Part shown: positions 56,601 to 64,000 of the stretch, in pieces | Layout: each line of letters begins with the position of its first letter | Position numbering within the stretch: the first letter of the stretch is position 1 | Assembly: GCF_009939225.1 (NCBI RefSeq) | Contig: NZ_JAACJR010000010.1 | Span: 62,001 to 126,000 of the forward strand | Length of the DNA: 64,000 nucleotides | Origin: Sediminibacterium soli | GTDB taxonomy: Bacteria > Bacteroidota > Bacteroidia > Chitinophagales > Chitinophagaceae | Direction: 5' to 3' | The notes under the pieces: model-generated | What the model was told of the DNA's origin: nothing | What the model saw: only the letters and a program-made list of their open reading frames with translations | Databases searched by the model: none | Position numbers and translations under genes: made by a program

Positions 56601-56819
56601 GGTGCCTGTGTACTCGCCAACGGGCAGGCATTGCTGGCATATACCGGTGGCGACAGACAACTGCAGCTTGATCTGCGGGGTTACCAGGGTCAGCTGCAGG
56701 GCAAATACATCAGTCTTGCCACCGGCAGACCGCTGCAGGAAGGCTTTGTGGTTACCGGAGGCACAACCGTTACGCTTGCCATTCCGCAGGAGGCAGGCAT
56801 GGTATGGCTGACAAAATAA
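53700..56819 (+). CDS. Secreted beta-helix plus TIM-barrel protein, DUF6298-like
   Basis: A 1039-residue exported protein starting with GTG at 53700; the frame gives a good signal peptide (GCIWLLFSQQPLSAQ). Residues about 60-480 read as a pectate-lyase-like beta-helix (RIQSAIDFVSALP, GVVLRGGGVGTKGTVLLGAG, NLQMVSAFAAGNPKDEAHRW, VTVEDCLSL). Residues about 600-900 read as a glycosidase-like TIM barrel (TVGIEQHYGLWYERRRDDH, LLLLHQQYFQHN, VIQLIGEEFTGPLHF with a possible acid/base Glu, RYWHYQSDGTPYAP), closed by a beta-sandwich. The combination matches what is annotated as DUF6298 proteins in pectin PULs. I infer a two-activity enzyme on rhamnogalacturonan or similar, but no activity is known to me. 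Confidence 0.7.
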   Translation: MVTKRLYRIIVGCIWLLFSQQPLSAQKQVRAVLPLSYEKGRLVYAPDSAGNRIPDFSYCGYKASEEAIPVVPIKISVTARKGDATARIQSAIDFVSALPMDANGFRGAVLLLPGTHEVYGQLRISVSGVVLRGGGVGTKGTVLLGAGTDRATLLRIAGYADKKTATENRISSAYVPVGAMSFQLDNAAAYRSGDRITIRRPSTANWIRALGCDHFGGGITALGWKPGELDLHFDRTVTAVNGRTLTIDAPLTTALDTTYGGGYVAGYQWNGRMFNSGVENLQMVSAFAAGNPKDEAHRWMAITIENAADIWVRQMQFRHFAGSAVMILETAKRVTVEDCLSLQPVSELGGERRNSFYTAGQQTLFQRCAAFDGMHDFATGYCTPGPNAFVQCESNLPHHFSGAIDSWSSGILFDIVNVDGEALRFGNRGQDGQGAGWSAANSVFWNCSAARIDCYRPPTAQNWSFGSWSQFAGDGYWGESNNSINPRSLFYAQLAERLSVNTDQRAQLIKLETEASSSPSAEQAAALTRQAYQPRILLQNWIADAAQRQPLPVDAAGIPSVDALPVQPSAPPAAAPALQLQNGWLVRGNLVQTGRRADIPWWTGGIHGKDLENAKPAITRFVPGRTGRGFTDDLQEVTDNMLRTNTVGIEQHYGLWYERRRDDHERIRRMDGDVWAPFYELPFARSGKETAWDGLSKYDLTKYNTWYWSRMKQFADIADRKGLLLLHQQYFQHNIIEAGAHYADFPWRTANNINRVGFPEPVNYAGDKRIFMAEQFYDTTVAVRNKLHRQYIWQCLNNFKDNNGVIQLIGEEFTGPLHFVQFWVDAVRGWEQANRKKQWIALSTTKDVQDAILADRQRAAVIDIIDIRYWHYQSDGTPYAPAGGQNLAPRQHARLLKPKRSSFEQVYRAVKEYRTQYPAKAVMYSAEGSEQFGWAVLMAGGSLPVLPASVDKELLRAAAGMQPAQNIGACVLANGQALLAYTGGDRQLQLDLRGYQGQLQGKYISLATGRPLQEGFVVTGGTTVTLAIPQEAGMVWLTK

Positions 56820-56868
56820 TTCAGTGTCAAACAGCGGAACAGCGCCGCACATAAAAAGAGAATACCGC

Positions 56869-58248
56869 ATGAAAATATTGGCTACGATCCTGTTGTTCGC
56901 CTGCAGCGTATCTGCACAAAGACCGGCCGCGCTGCCGCTGTTGCGCGTATCGGCGGACAAACATTTTTTTGAGACCGGTAAAGGAGCACCTTTTTTCTGG
57001 CTGGGCGATACCGGCTGGCTGCTGTTTACCAAATGCAGCCGCGAGGAGGCCGTGCAATACCTGGAGACACGCAGGCAACAGGGGTTTAATGTCATACAGG
57101 TAATGGTATTGCACCAGCTGCGCGCAAAAAATGCATACGGCGATTCGGCGCTTGTCAACGGCGATATCGCAGCACCGCGTGCGGTGCCCGGAAGCGATTT
57201 TACAAAGAAAGCGCAGTACGACTACTGGGATCATATCGCCTATATCATTGATGAAGCCGCTGCAAGGGGCATCTACCTGGCACTGGTGCCGGTATGGGGC
57301 GGCAATATAAAAGAAGGACATGTAACCACACAGCAGGCAGAAACCTATGCCAGGTTTTTGGCAACGCGGTTCGGGAATAAGAACAACATTATCTGGCTTA
57401 ACGGCGGCGATATCAAAGGAACGGATGGCTACGATGTATGGAATACCATCGGCAGCACCATCCGGAAATACGATGCCAGGCACCTGATCGGTTTTCATCC
57501 CCGCGGGCGGTATTCTTCTTCCGAATGGTTTCAGCAGCAGCCCTGGCTTGATTTCAACATGGCCCAGAGCGGGCACCGCACCTATGCGCAGGATACAAGC
57601 AGCCAGGAAAAAAATCATTTCGGCGAAGACAACTGGCGGTATATCCGCCGGGACTATGCACTGCAACCCACGCGGCCTGTGCTGGACGGCGAGCCGTCTT
57701 ATGAAAATATTCCGCATGGACTGCATGACAGCCTGCAGCCGCGGTGGACAGCTGCCGACCTGCGCAGGTATGCTTACTGGAGTGTGCTCTCCGGAGGTGC
57801 AGGGTTTACCTATGGCGAGAACGCCGTAATGCAGTTTCACCGAAAGGGCGATACAGATGGCAACTACGGCGTTACCACCACCTGGAAGGAATCCGTTGCC
57901 GCACCCGGCGCGTGGCAGATGCAATACCTGAAGAAACTCCTGCTTGGCAGATCCTATTTCGATCGCAAACCGGCGCAGGAACTGCTGGTCGATAACTCCG
58001 AAAACAGGTACCGGTACCTTGTTGCCGCAAAAGGAAACAGCTATGCACTGGTGTACACCTATACCGGGCGCAGCTTCAGACTGAACATGCAGCAACTGGG
58101 TTTTACAGCCCGCAAAGCGGCATGGTACCGGCCGGCCGGCGGCAGCATGACCGCTATCCCTGTCTTTGCAAAAAAAGGGATAACCGAATTTGATCCGCCG
58201 GGCAAAGAAGCCGATGGTAACGACTGGGTACTTGTTCTCGAAAAATAA
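56869..58248 (+). CDS. Secreted DUF4038 / GH140-like glycoside hydrolase
   Basis: A 459-residue secreted enzyme, signal peptide ending FACSVSAQ from the ATG at 56869. The TIM barrel opens with APFFWLGDTGWLLFTKCSRE, as in the apiosidase family GH140. The two catalytic acids are predicted as Asp in IIWLNGGDIKGTDGYD and Glu in VLDGEPSYENIPHG, the same motifs as in the rhamnogalacturonan-II apiosidase BT1012. The C-terminal domain (about residue 360 on) is the putative collagen-binding-type beta-sandwich usual in this family. Activity on apiose, or on another pectic side-chain sugar, is inferred from family and locus. Confidence 0.85.
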   Translation: MKILATILLFACSVSAQRPAALPLLRVSADKHFFETGKGAPFFWLGDTGWLLFTKCSREEAVQYLETRRQQGFNVIQVMVLHQLRAKNAYGDSALVNGDIAAPRAVPGSDFTKKAQYDYWDHIAYIIDEAAARGIYLALVPVWGGNIKEGHVTTQQAETYARFLATRFGNKNNIIWLNGGDIKGTDGYDVWNTIGSTIRKYDARHLIGFHPRGRYSSSEWFQQQPWLDFNMAQSGHRTYAQDTSSQEKNHFGEDNWRYIRRDYALQPTRPVLDGEPSYENIPHGLHDSLQPRWTAADLRRYAYWSVLSGGAGFTYGENAVMQFHRKGDTDGNYGVTTTWKESVAAPGAWQMQYLKKLLLGRSYFDRKPAQELLVDNSENRYRYLVAAKGNSYALVYTYTGRSFRLNMQQLGFTARKAAWYRPAGGSMTAIPVFAKKGITEFDPPGKEADGNDWVLVLEK

Positions 58249-58254
58249 CATCGA

Positions 58255-59169
58255 TTGAAAAAGACACGCTTACTGCTATACTCCGTTATCTTACTGGCCG
58301 GCTGTTCGGGCAGGGCCTTTCTGTTCACTTCCTTTCATGAACCGGCCACCGATGGACTGCGTATGCTGTACAGCTACGACGGTTACCGCTGGCGTGATTT
58401 CGATACGGTATTCCTGCGCCCGCATACCGGCGGCCGGCAGGTGCTGCGCGATCCCTCTATGGTGCAGGGACCCGACGGTGTTTTTCACCTGGTATGGACC
58501 AGCAGCTGGCGCGGCGACAAAGGCTTCGGATATGCATCTTCAAAAGACCTGCTGCACTGGAGCGAACAACGCCTTATACCTGTAATGCAGCACGAGCCAA
58601 CTACCGTAAATGTATGGGCGCCCGAATTGTTTTACGACGACGAAGCCGGCCGGTACATCATCGTATGGGCAAGCTGTATTCCCGGGCGTTTTGCAAAAGG
58701 TATGGAGGCAGACAGCAATAACCACCGCCTGTATGCTGCCACCACCAGGGACTTTACCACTTTCACCGATACGCGTCTGTTTCTCGATCCGGGCTTCAGC
58801 GTGATCGATGCGGTGATCGTAAAAAGAAAACGGAACGATTATGTGCTGGTGCTGAAAGACAATACCCGCCAGGAACGCAACATCAAAGTGGCATTCGGCG
58901 ATTCGCCGCTGGGTCCCTGGAACCGGGTGTCGAAACCGTTTACGGATACGTTCACCGAAGGGCCTTCGGTGGTGAAACTGCGCAACGAATGGCTGATCTA
59001 TTATGATGCATACCGCAAAAAAACCTACGAAGCCGTGGCAACCGGGGATTTCAACCGGTTCAATGCAGTGAATGATAAAATATCCGTTCCCGAAGGACAT
59101 AAACACGGAACCATCGTGCCGGTGAAGCGAAAAACGATCCGGAATCTGCTGAAAGCCATACAACAGTGA
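58255..59169 (+). CDS. GH43-like five-bladed beta-propeller lipoprotein
   Basis: A 304-residue lipoprotein starting at TTG (58255): the lipoprotein signal KKTRLLLYSVILLAGC begins immediately after it, so the non-ATG start is needed. The propeller blades show the GH43 pattern: RDPSMVQGPDGVFHLVWTS (first acidic residue, catalytic base position), VWAPELFYDDEAGRYIIVWAS, VIDAVIVKRKRNDYVLVLKD (second acidic residue, pKa modulator position) and TEGPSVVKLRNEWLIYYDAY (EGP, the general acid Glu). All three acids are present, so it is probably active, for example on arabinan or galactan side chains. It overlaps nothing but is 6 nt after the preceding stop. Confidence 0.8.
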   Translation: MKKTRLLLYSVILLAGCSGRAFLFTSFHEPATDGLRMLYSYDGYRWRDFDTVFLRPHTGGRQVLRDPSMVQGPDGVFHLVWTSSWRGDKGFGYASSKDLLHWSEQRLIPVMQHEPTTVNVWAPELFYDDEAGRYIIVWASCIPGRFAKGMEADSNNHRLYAATTRDFTTFTDTRLFLDPGFSVIDAVIVKRKRNDYVLVLKDNTRQERNIKVAFGDSPLGPWNRVSKPFTDTFTEGPSVVKLRNEWLIYYDAYRKKTYEAVATGDFNRFNAVNDKISVPEGHKHGTIVPVKRKTIRNLLKAIQQ

Positions 59170-59170
59170 C

Positions 59171-61000
59171 ATGAAATATTTAGTACCGCTAATAACAGGT
59201 GTATGCTGTGTATCCAGTGCAATTGTATTGGCGCAGGATACCGTTCACTATACCGGAAAACAGCTGGTGAATATAGACTACCATCATGGCCGGCTGTCGC
59301 CCGCCATCGGTGTGCACAATATCCAGACATTCCGCGCCAACCGCGGGGATACGGGTGTGGCTTCCTGGACCTACAACCACGCGCCGATGCTGGCCTGCTG
59401 GAACAAACAGTTTTACCTCGAATACCTGAGCAACCCCGTGGGCGAGCATGTGCCGCCGGGCCGCACCCTGCTGCAACGCTCCACAGACGGCTATCACTGG
59501 ACGCAGCCCGAAGTGATCTTTCCGCCTTACAAGGTGCCGGATGGGTTTGTAAAAAAAGGAAGGACCGATACGGCCAAGAATGCATACGCCGTGATGCACC
59601 AGCGCATCGGTTTTTACACATCTGCCGGTAACCGGTTATTTGCGCTGGGTTTTTACGGCGTGGTGCTCGGCGCCAAAGATGATCCCAACGACGGCAACGG
59701 CATCGGCAGGGTGATCAGGGAGATCAAAAAAGACGGTGCATTCGGACCGATCTATTTCCTGCGCTACAACCATGCTTTCAGCGAAAAAAATACCGACTAT
59801 CCTTTTTACCGTTCATCGCCCGACAGGGATTTTGTACAGGCCTGCGAAACGCTGCTGCACACGCCACTGCTGATGCTGCAAACCGTGGAGGAAGCAGACA
59901 AAGACGACCCGCTGGTTCCGTTACAGAAAGATCACAAAGCCTTCAACTACTACCATCTTGCCGATGGCAGGGTGGTGGGTCTCTGGAAATATGCATTGAC
60001 CAGCATCAGCAAAGACCAGGGCAAAACCTGGCAGTACCCGCCGCTGCGCGCGCCGGGCTTTGTCAATGCCAATGCCAAGATATGGGGGCAGCGCACCAGC
60101 GATGGCAGGTATGCAACCGTATACAACCCTTCCGAATTCCGCTGGCCGTTGGCGGTCAGTGTTAGTCCGAACGGGCTCGGCTACCAGAACCTATTATTGG
60201 TTAACGGCGAGATCAGTTCCATGCGGTACGGCGGCGCGTATAAAAGTTACGGACCGCAATACGTTCGCGGCATACAGGAAATGGATGGCAAGCCTGCCGA
60301 CGGGAACCTATGGGTTAGCTACAGCATGAATAAGGAAGATATCTGGATAAGTAAGATACCGGTACCGGTCAAAGAAAAAGCCAGCGGAGAGGCCAACGAT
60401 GTATTCGACAGGATGACCGGGGGAAATGAGCTCGCGGAATGGAATATCTTCAGTCCGCTCTGGTGCCGCACATCGATAGAGCAATACCAGGGCAAAAAAG
60501 TGCTGGCCCTCCGCGACAGCGATCCCTTCGATTATGCCAAAGCGGAAAGGGTGTTCCCCGCCGCAGGCAAACGAACACTCGAGGTAACGCTTACACCCGT
60601 GCAGGACAGCCATGGCCGGTTGGAAATAGAATGGCAGGATGCAAACGGAACGCCCTGTCTGCGCCTGATGCTCGATTCCGCCGGTAACCTGCTGACAAAA
60701 CAGGGCTACCGCAACAAGAGCCTGGGTAAATACCGGGCAGGTGAAACGCTGGTGATACGTATTGAACTGAACACCGCCTCGAGAATGTATACGGTTACTG
60801 TCAACAATGGCAAACCATCGCTCAACCTCTGTTTTGCGCCGGTAACCAGCGTGGAAAGACTGGTATTCAGAACGGGCGGGGTGCGCCATTTTCCCGACGC
60901 GGAAACGCCCACCGACCAGGACTACGACCTGCCCGGTGCAGACCGCCGCGAAAAAGAAGCACTGTATTATATTCATGCAGTAAAAACCATCGGGCAATAA
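59171..61000 (+). CDS. Secreted beta-propeller protein with C-terminal lectin-like domain, unassigned
   Basis: A 609-residue exported protein (signal peptide ending SAIVLAQ). Residues about 30-400 form a sialidase-like six-bladed propeller with Asp-box-like turns (RSTDGYHWTQPEV, SISKDQGKTWQYPP, TYNHAPMLACWNKQFYLEYL). Residues about 410-600 form a beta-sandwich resembling a LamG or GH43-type accessory domain (NELAEWNIFSPLWCRTSIE, RLEIEWQDANGTPCLRLML). I cannot assign it to a named CAZy family. A sialidase role is unlikely in a pectin locus; a role in rhamnogalacturonan side-chain removal or a lyase is possible. It starts 1 nt after the GH43 stop. Confidence 0.6.
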   Translation: MKYLVPLITGVCCVSSAIVLAQDTVHYTGKQLVNIDYHHGRLSPAIGVHNIQTFRANRGDTGVASWTYNHAPMLACWNKQFYLEYLSNPVGEHVPPGRTLLQRSTDGYHWTQPEVIFPPYKVPDGFVKKGRTDTAKNAYAVMHQRIGFYTSAGNRLFALGFYGVVLGAKDDPNDGNGIGRVIREIKKDGAFGPIYFLRYNHAFSEKNTDYPFYRSSPDRDFVQACETLLHTPLLMLQTVEEADKDDPLVPLQKDHKAFNYYHLADGRVVGLWKYALTSISKDQGKTWQYPPLRAPGFVNANAKIWGQRTSDGRYATVYNPSEFRWPLAVSVSPNGLGYQNLLLVNGEISSMRYGGAYKSYGPQYVRGIQEMDGKPADGNLWVSYSMNKEDIWISKIPVPVKEKASGEANDVFDRMTGGNELAEWNIFSPLWCRTSIEQYQGKKVLALRDSDPFDYAKAERVFPAAGKRTLEVTLTPVQDSHGRLEIEWQDANGTPCLRLMLDSAGNLLTKQGYRNKSLGKYRAGETLVIRIELNTASRMYTVTVNNGKPSLNLCFAPVTSVERLVFRTGGVRHFPDAETPTDQDYDLPGADRREKEALYYIHAVKTIGQ

Positions 61001-61004
61001 CAGG

Positions 61005-62540
61005 ATGAAAGCTATAATCCGGATATTTCTTTTGCTTTGTGCCGCATTGCCGCGGGTGCATGCGCAGGGCAGGAGCATGGTGCTGCGGGCAGAGCAGTTC
61101 AGGCATTATGCGGACTATTTTAACGGGATGGAAGACGAGAATATCGTGCAGGCCATTCCCAATGCAAAGGCCTGGAACTGGATGAAAGAAAACATACCCC
61201 TCTTCGAATGCCCGCAACAGAATTTTGAAGAGATCTATTATTACCGCTGGTGGACATTGCGCAAACATATCCGGAAAACCGAACAGGGCTTTGCTTTCAC
61301 CGAGTTCCTGGTGCCACGCAGTTATGCGGATAAATACAACCTGATCTCCAGCGCGCTGGGCCACCATATATACGAATCAAGATGGCTGCACAACAGCAGG
61401 TATATGAACGAGAACCTGCATATCTGGTACCGGGGCAACCAAGGCAAACCGTTGAAAAGACTCCGCTTCTACAGCAGCTGGAACATGGATGCGGTGTATA
61501 ACCGCTACCTTGTAAACCGCGACAGCAAATTCCTGCTCGGTATGCTGCCCGATATGGAACAGGATTATACCGCATGGGAACAGGAAAAAAAATTACCGGG
61601 CGGTCTGTTCTGGCAATACGATGTGCGCGATGCCATGGAAGAAACCATCAGCGGCGGACGGAAAGAGAAAAATGCACGGCCTTCCATCAACAGCTACATG
61701 TATGGAAACGCGCGTGCAATGGCGGCGATGGAAAAAATTGCGGGACGGTCGCAGCAGGCGCAGGCATATACCGTAAAGGCAGATACCATCCGGCGTCTGC
61801 TGCAGGATAAATTATGGAACACCGGCCAGCAGTTTTTCGAAACACGTAAAGCGGATGGCGATACGCTTGCCAGCGTAAAAGAAGAGATCGGGTTTATTCC
61901 CTGGTATTTTAATATGCCCGACAGCAATTACAGCATCGCCTGGAAAAGCCTGGCTGATACCGTTACCTTTCGCGCACCTTATGGCATAACCACCGCCGAC
62001 AGGAAACACCCCGCTTTTCGTACGCATGGCTGCTGCAAATGCGAATGGGATGGCGCGGTATGGCCTTTCGCAACCTCGCAAACCCTTACTGGCATGGCCA
62101 ACCTGCTTAACAACTACCGCCAGCAACACGTAACCGACACCGATTATTTTTCCATGCTCGAAACACTTGTCGAATCACAATACCATCGCGGCAGACCCTA
62201 TGTGGGCGAATACCTCGACGAAACCACCGGCTACTGGCTGAAAGGCGATGAAGAACGCAGCCGGTACTACAACCATTCCACTTTTAATGACCTGGTCATT
62301 ACCGGTCTGGTGGGACTGCGGCCAAGAGAAGATAATATCCTCGAACTCAACCCGCTGCTGCCTGCCGGTAAATGGAACTGGTTCTGCCTCGACAATGTGC
62401 TGTACCATGGAAAGATCATCACCATTATCTGGGACGCAACCGGGCTGAAATACAAAAAAGGCAAAGGCCTTACGGTATGGGCTGATGGAAGGAAGATCGC
62501 CGCTGCACCCAAGCTTACCAAACTGACCGGCAGATTATGA
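61005..62540 (+). CDS. Secreted MGH1-like (alpha/alpha)6 glycoside hydrolase
   Basis: A 511-residue secreted protein, signal peptide ending ALPRVHAQ. It has an (alpha/alpha)6-barrel pattern like the mannosylglycerate hydrolase/GH63/GH37 group: YYYRWWTLRKHIRKTEQGF, EFLVPRSYADKYNLISSALGHH, FYSSWNMDAVYNRYLV, FWQYDVRDAMEETISGG (acidic pair, possible catalytic Asp), NSYMYGNARAMA, CKCEWDGAVWPFATSQTLTG and HSTFNDLVITGLVGL. Similar proteins are encoded in Bacteroidota PULs and often labelled MGH1-like or alpha-L-rhamnosidase-like. The substrate is not determined. Its stop codon overlaps the start of the next gene (ATGA). Confidence 0.78.
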   Translation: MKAIIRIFLLLCAALPRVHAQGRSMVLRAEQFRHYADYFNGMEDENIVQAIPNAKAWNWMKENIPLFECPQQNFEEIYYYRWWTLRKHIRKTEQGFAFTEFLVPRSYADKYNLISSALGHHIYESRWLHNSRYMNENLHIWYRGNQGKPLKRLRFYSSWNMDAVYNRYLVNRDSKFLLGMLPDMEQDYTAWEQEKKLPGGLFWQYDVRDAMEETISGGRKEKNARPSINSYMYGNARAMAAMEKIAGRSQQAQAYTVKADTIRRLLQDKLWNTGQQFFETRKADGDTLASVKEEIGFIPWYFNMPDSNYSIAWKSLADTVTFRAPYGITTADRKHPAFRTHGCCKCEWDGAVWPFATSQTLTGMANLLNNYRQQHVTDTDYFSMLETLVESQYHRGRPYVGEYLDETTGYWLKGDEERSRYYNHSTFNDLVITGLVGLRPREDNILELNPLLPAGKWNWFCLDNVLYHGKIITIIWDATGLKYKKGKGLTVWADGRKIAAAPKLTKLTGRL

Positions 62541-64000
62541 AGGGCAACTCTGACATATCCCGTTTTCAGCAACTGTTTTACCGGGCAACCCTTGCCTGCG
62601 CTATGCTGTTACTGATGGAATATGCCGGCGCACAGGTTACCGAAAAAATATACCTGTCGGGCACCGGCAGCGATGATGCGGTGCCATGGGATTTTTATTG
62701 TACCGGAGGAAAACAGGCCGGCAAATGGACCACCATACCCGTACCGTCCTGCTGGGAACTGCAGGGCTTTGGTAAATACGATTACGGATTTGCCAAAGAC
62801 AGTGTTCGCGGCAGGGAGCAGGGTATCTACAAACACCGTTTCCGGGCGCCTGCCGCCTGGAAAGGAAAAAAGATCAGCCTCGTGTTCGAAGGCGTGATGA
62901 CCGACGCGCTCGTAACCCTGAACGGCCGCCCGGCGGGTGCTTTGCACCAGGGTGCTTTTTATGCATTCAAATACGATATCAGTGATGCGCTGCAATACGG
63001 CGGCGATAATATACTCGAAGTGACCGTTAGCAAACATTCGGCCAACGAATCTGTGAACGCGGCCGAGCGCAAAGGCGATTTCTGGATTTTCGGTGGAATA
63101 TTTCGCCCGGTATGGCTGGAACTGTTGCCGCAGCAATCCATTGAACAGGTTAGCATACATGCGCGGTCGAATGGTCTGTTCCAGGCAAAACTCGATATGA
63201 ATGGCGTGGCCGACAGCGTGTCGGTTTCTTTGTATTCGCAAAAAGGCGCTGCATGGGGCAGGGCGTTTGGCGTTGCCGTAAAAAACAACCGTGCAACGCT
63301 GGCAGTAAAAACAGTTTCGCCTTTGTTGTGGAGCCCTGAGTTCCCTAACCTGTACACCGCCTCCTTCACCCTGTTTGCAAAAGGAAAACCGGTGCACCGG
63401 GTTTCCAGACGATTCGGTTTCAGATCGGTGGAGGTAAAACCGCGCGATGGCTTGTACGTAAACGGCGTGAAAGTAAAAATGAAAGGTGTGAACCGCCATT
63501 CCTTCCGTCCGGAAACAGGCCGCACCATGAGCCACAGGAACAGCATCGAAGACGTGCAGCTGATGAAAGACATGAACATGAATGCCGTACGCATGAGTCA
63601 TTATCCACCCGACGATCATTTCCTGGATGTATGCGATTCGCTCGGCTTATTCGTGATGGATGAACTCGCGGGCTGGCATGGACATTACGACACACGAACG
63701 GGCACACAGTTGCTGCGCGAAATGATCCTGCACGATGTAAACCATCCCAGCATCATCATATGGTCTAACGGAAACGAAGGCGGACATAACCTGGAACTGG
63801 ATTCGCTTTTTGCCGGTTACGATATACAGCAGCGGCCCGTGGTACATCCCTGGCAGCTGTTCGGCGGTTTCGACACGCAGCATTACCGCGAATACAATTA
63901 CGGTATCGGCAATTACGAGAACGGTCATGAGATCACCATGCCAACAGAATTTTTGCATGGCCAGTTCGATGGCGGTCATGGCGCCGGTCTCGAAGATTAC
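62537..64000 (+). CDS. Secreted GH2 glycoside hydrolase, truncated by the window end
   Basis: The frame runs open from the ATG at 62537 to the end of the window (488 codons), so the C-terminus is missing. The start overlaps the previous stop by 4 nt (ATGA), indicating coupling. The signal region ends LLMEYAGAQ. The GH2 sugar-binding jelly roll has IPVPSCWELQGFGKYDYGF, GIYKHRFRAP and GDFWIFGGIFRPVWLELLPQ; then the barrel has VKMKGVNRHSFRPETGRTMS, VRMSHYPPDDHFLDVCDSLG, LFVMDELAGWHG and the acid/base Glu in HPSIIIWSNGNEGGHN. The nucleophile lies beyond or near the end. Beta-galactosidase or beta-glucuronidase activity on pectic side chains is likely. Confidence 0.92.
   Translation, partial: MKGNSDISRFQQLFYRATLACAMLLLMEYAGAQVTEKIYLSGTGSDDAVPWDFYCTGGKQAGKWTTIPVPSCWELQGFGKYDYGFAKDSVRGREQGIYKHRFRAPAAWKGKKISLVFEGVMTDALVTLNGRPAGALHQGAFYAFKYDISDALQYGGDNILEVTVSKHSANESVNAAERKGDFWIFGGIFRPVWLELLPQQSIEQVSIHARSNGLFQAKLDMNGVADSVSVSLYSQKGAAWGRAFGVAVKNNRATLAVKTVSPLLWSPEFPNLYTASFTLFAKGKPVHRVSRRFGFRSVEVKPRDGLYVNGVKVKMKGVNRHSFRPETGRTMSHRNSIEDVQLMKDMNMNAVRMSHYPPDDHFLDVCDSLGLFVMDELAGWHGHYDTRTGTQLLREMILHDVNHPSIIIWSNGNEGGHNLELDSLFAGYDIQQRPVVHPWQLFGGFDTQHYREYNYGIGNYENGHEITMPTEFLHGQFDGGHGAGLEDY

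Noticed and set aside
55404-57158. 584-residue minus-strand open frame
   Set aside because: It is antisense to the DUF6298-like and GH140-like genes, is Cys/Arg-rich and has no recognisable domain.
56827-58251. 474-residue minus-strand open frame
   Set aside because: It mirrors the GH140-like gene exactly and has shadow-type composition; the plus-strand protein has intact catalytic motifs and a signal peptide.
59171-61000. A sialidase
   Set aside because: Only the fold and Asp-box-like turns match; the Arg triad and FRIP-type motif of sialidases are not evident, and the locus is pectinolytic.
1-64000. CRISPR arrays, tRNA/rRNA genes, insertion sequences, prophage or integrative-element ends
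   Set aside because: No regularly spaced repeats, tRNA-like cloverleafs, transposase/integrase genes or attachment-type direct repeats were seen on reading both strands; a tRNA or IS search tool was not available to confirm.

Overview
The window looks like chromosome from a saprophytic Bacteroidota, most likely the Chitinophagaceae or a close relative. The grounds are two SusC/SusD pairs, many secreted glycoside hydrolases with Bacteroidota-type signal peptides or lipoboxes, Bacteroidota-style promoters (TTG/TTTG about 18-20 nt before TAnnTTTG), almost no Shine-Dalgarno sequences, and a LPS Kdo transferase. The genus cannot be settled from sequence alone. I see no tRNA, rRNA, CRISPR array, insertion sequence or transposase.

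Region 1 (1-15,020) is mainly housekeeping. It holds the end of an MFS transporter, queA, a double-NBD oligopeptide-type ABC ATPase, ccmC-ccmD-type heme handling genes, a Glu/Leu/Phe/Val dehydrogenase, a solitary HsdR-N-like protein, AMP nucleosidase, tdk-ccmB, a conserved unknown, waaA, and a nucleotide-sugar cluster (DegT aminotransferase, ugd, UDP-glucuronate decarboxylase, rfbD). Long inverted repeats mark two convergent gene junctions.

Region 2 (15,022-26,926) starts the accessory, carbohydrate-oriented part: a GH51 arabinofuranosidase on the minus strand, a small Gly/Gln/Asn-rich protein, a methyltransferase, a first SusC/SusD pair followed by a secreted GDPD-like/alkaline phosphatase fusion, and a GMC oxidoreductase with its own well-formed promoter.

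Region 3 (27,248-45,970) is a tightly packed run of 12 plus-strand genes with gaps of at most 13 nt or short overlaps. It combines cytosolic enzymes with secreted glycosidases. The cytosolic set is a MaoC hydratase, an ABC-type solute-binding protein WITHOUT a signal peptide, two CaiB/BaiF class III CoA-transferases, a lactonase-like amidohydrolase, a Gfo/Idh/MocA dehydrogenase and a zinc alcohol dehydrogenase, plus the membrane symporter RhaT. The secreted set is an alpha-glucuronidase-like enzyme, GH95, GH78 and GH2. I read it as release, import and oxidation of a deoxysugar, plausibly L-rhamnose. The usual sugar-acid dehydratase is absent; CoA activation by CaiB followed by MaoC dehydration could replace it. 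This is inference, but it is the most interesting candidate for an undescribed pathway here.

Region 4 (46,143-64,000, running off the end) is a second PUL aimed at pectin: DUF3826, SusC, SusD, pectate lyase, a beta-helix/TIM-barrel DUF6298-like protein, a GH140-like (apiosidase family) enzyme, a GH43-like lipoprotein, an unassigned beta-propeller protein, an MGH1-like (alpha/alpha)6 hydrolase and a truncated GH2. No hybrid two-component, AraC, GntR or ECF-sigma/anti-sigma regulator is in the window, so control lies elsewhere.
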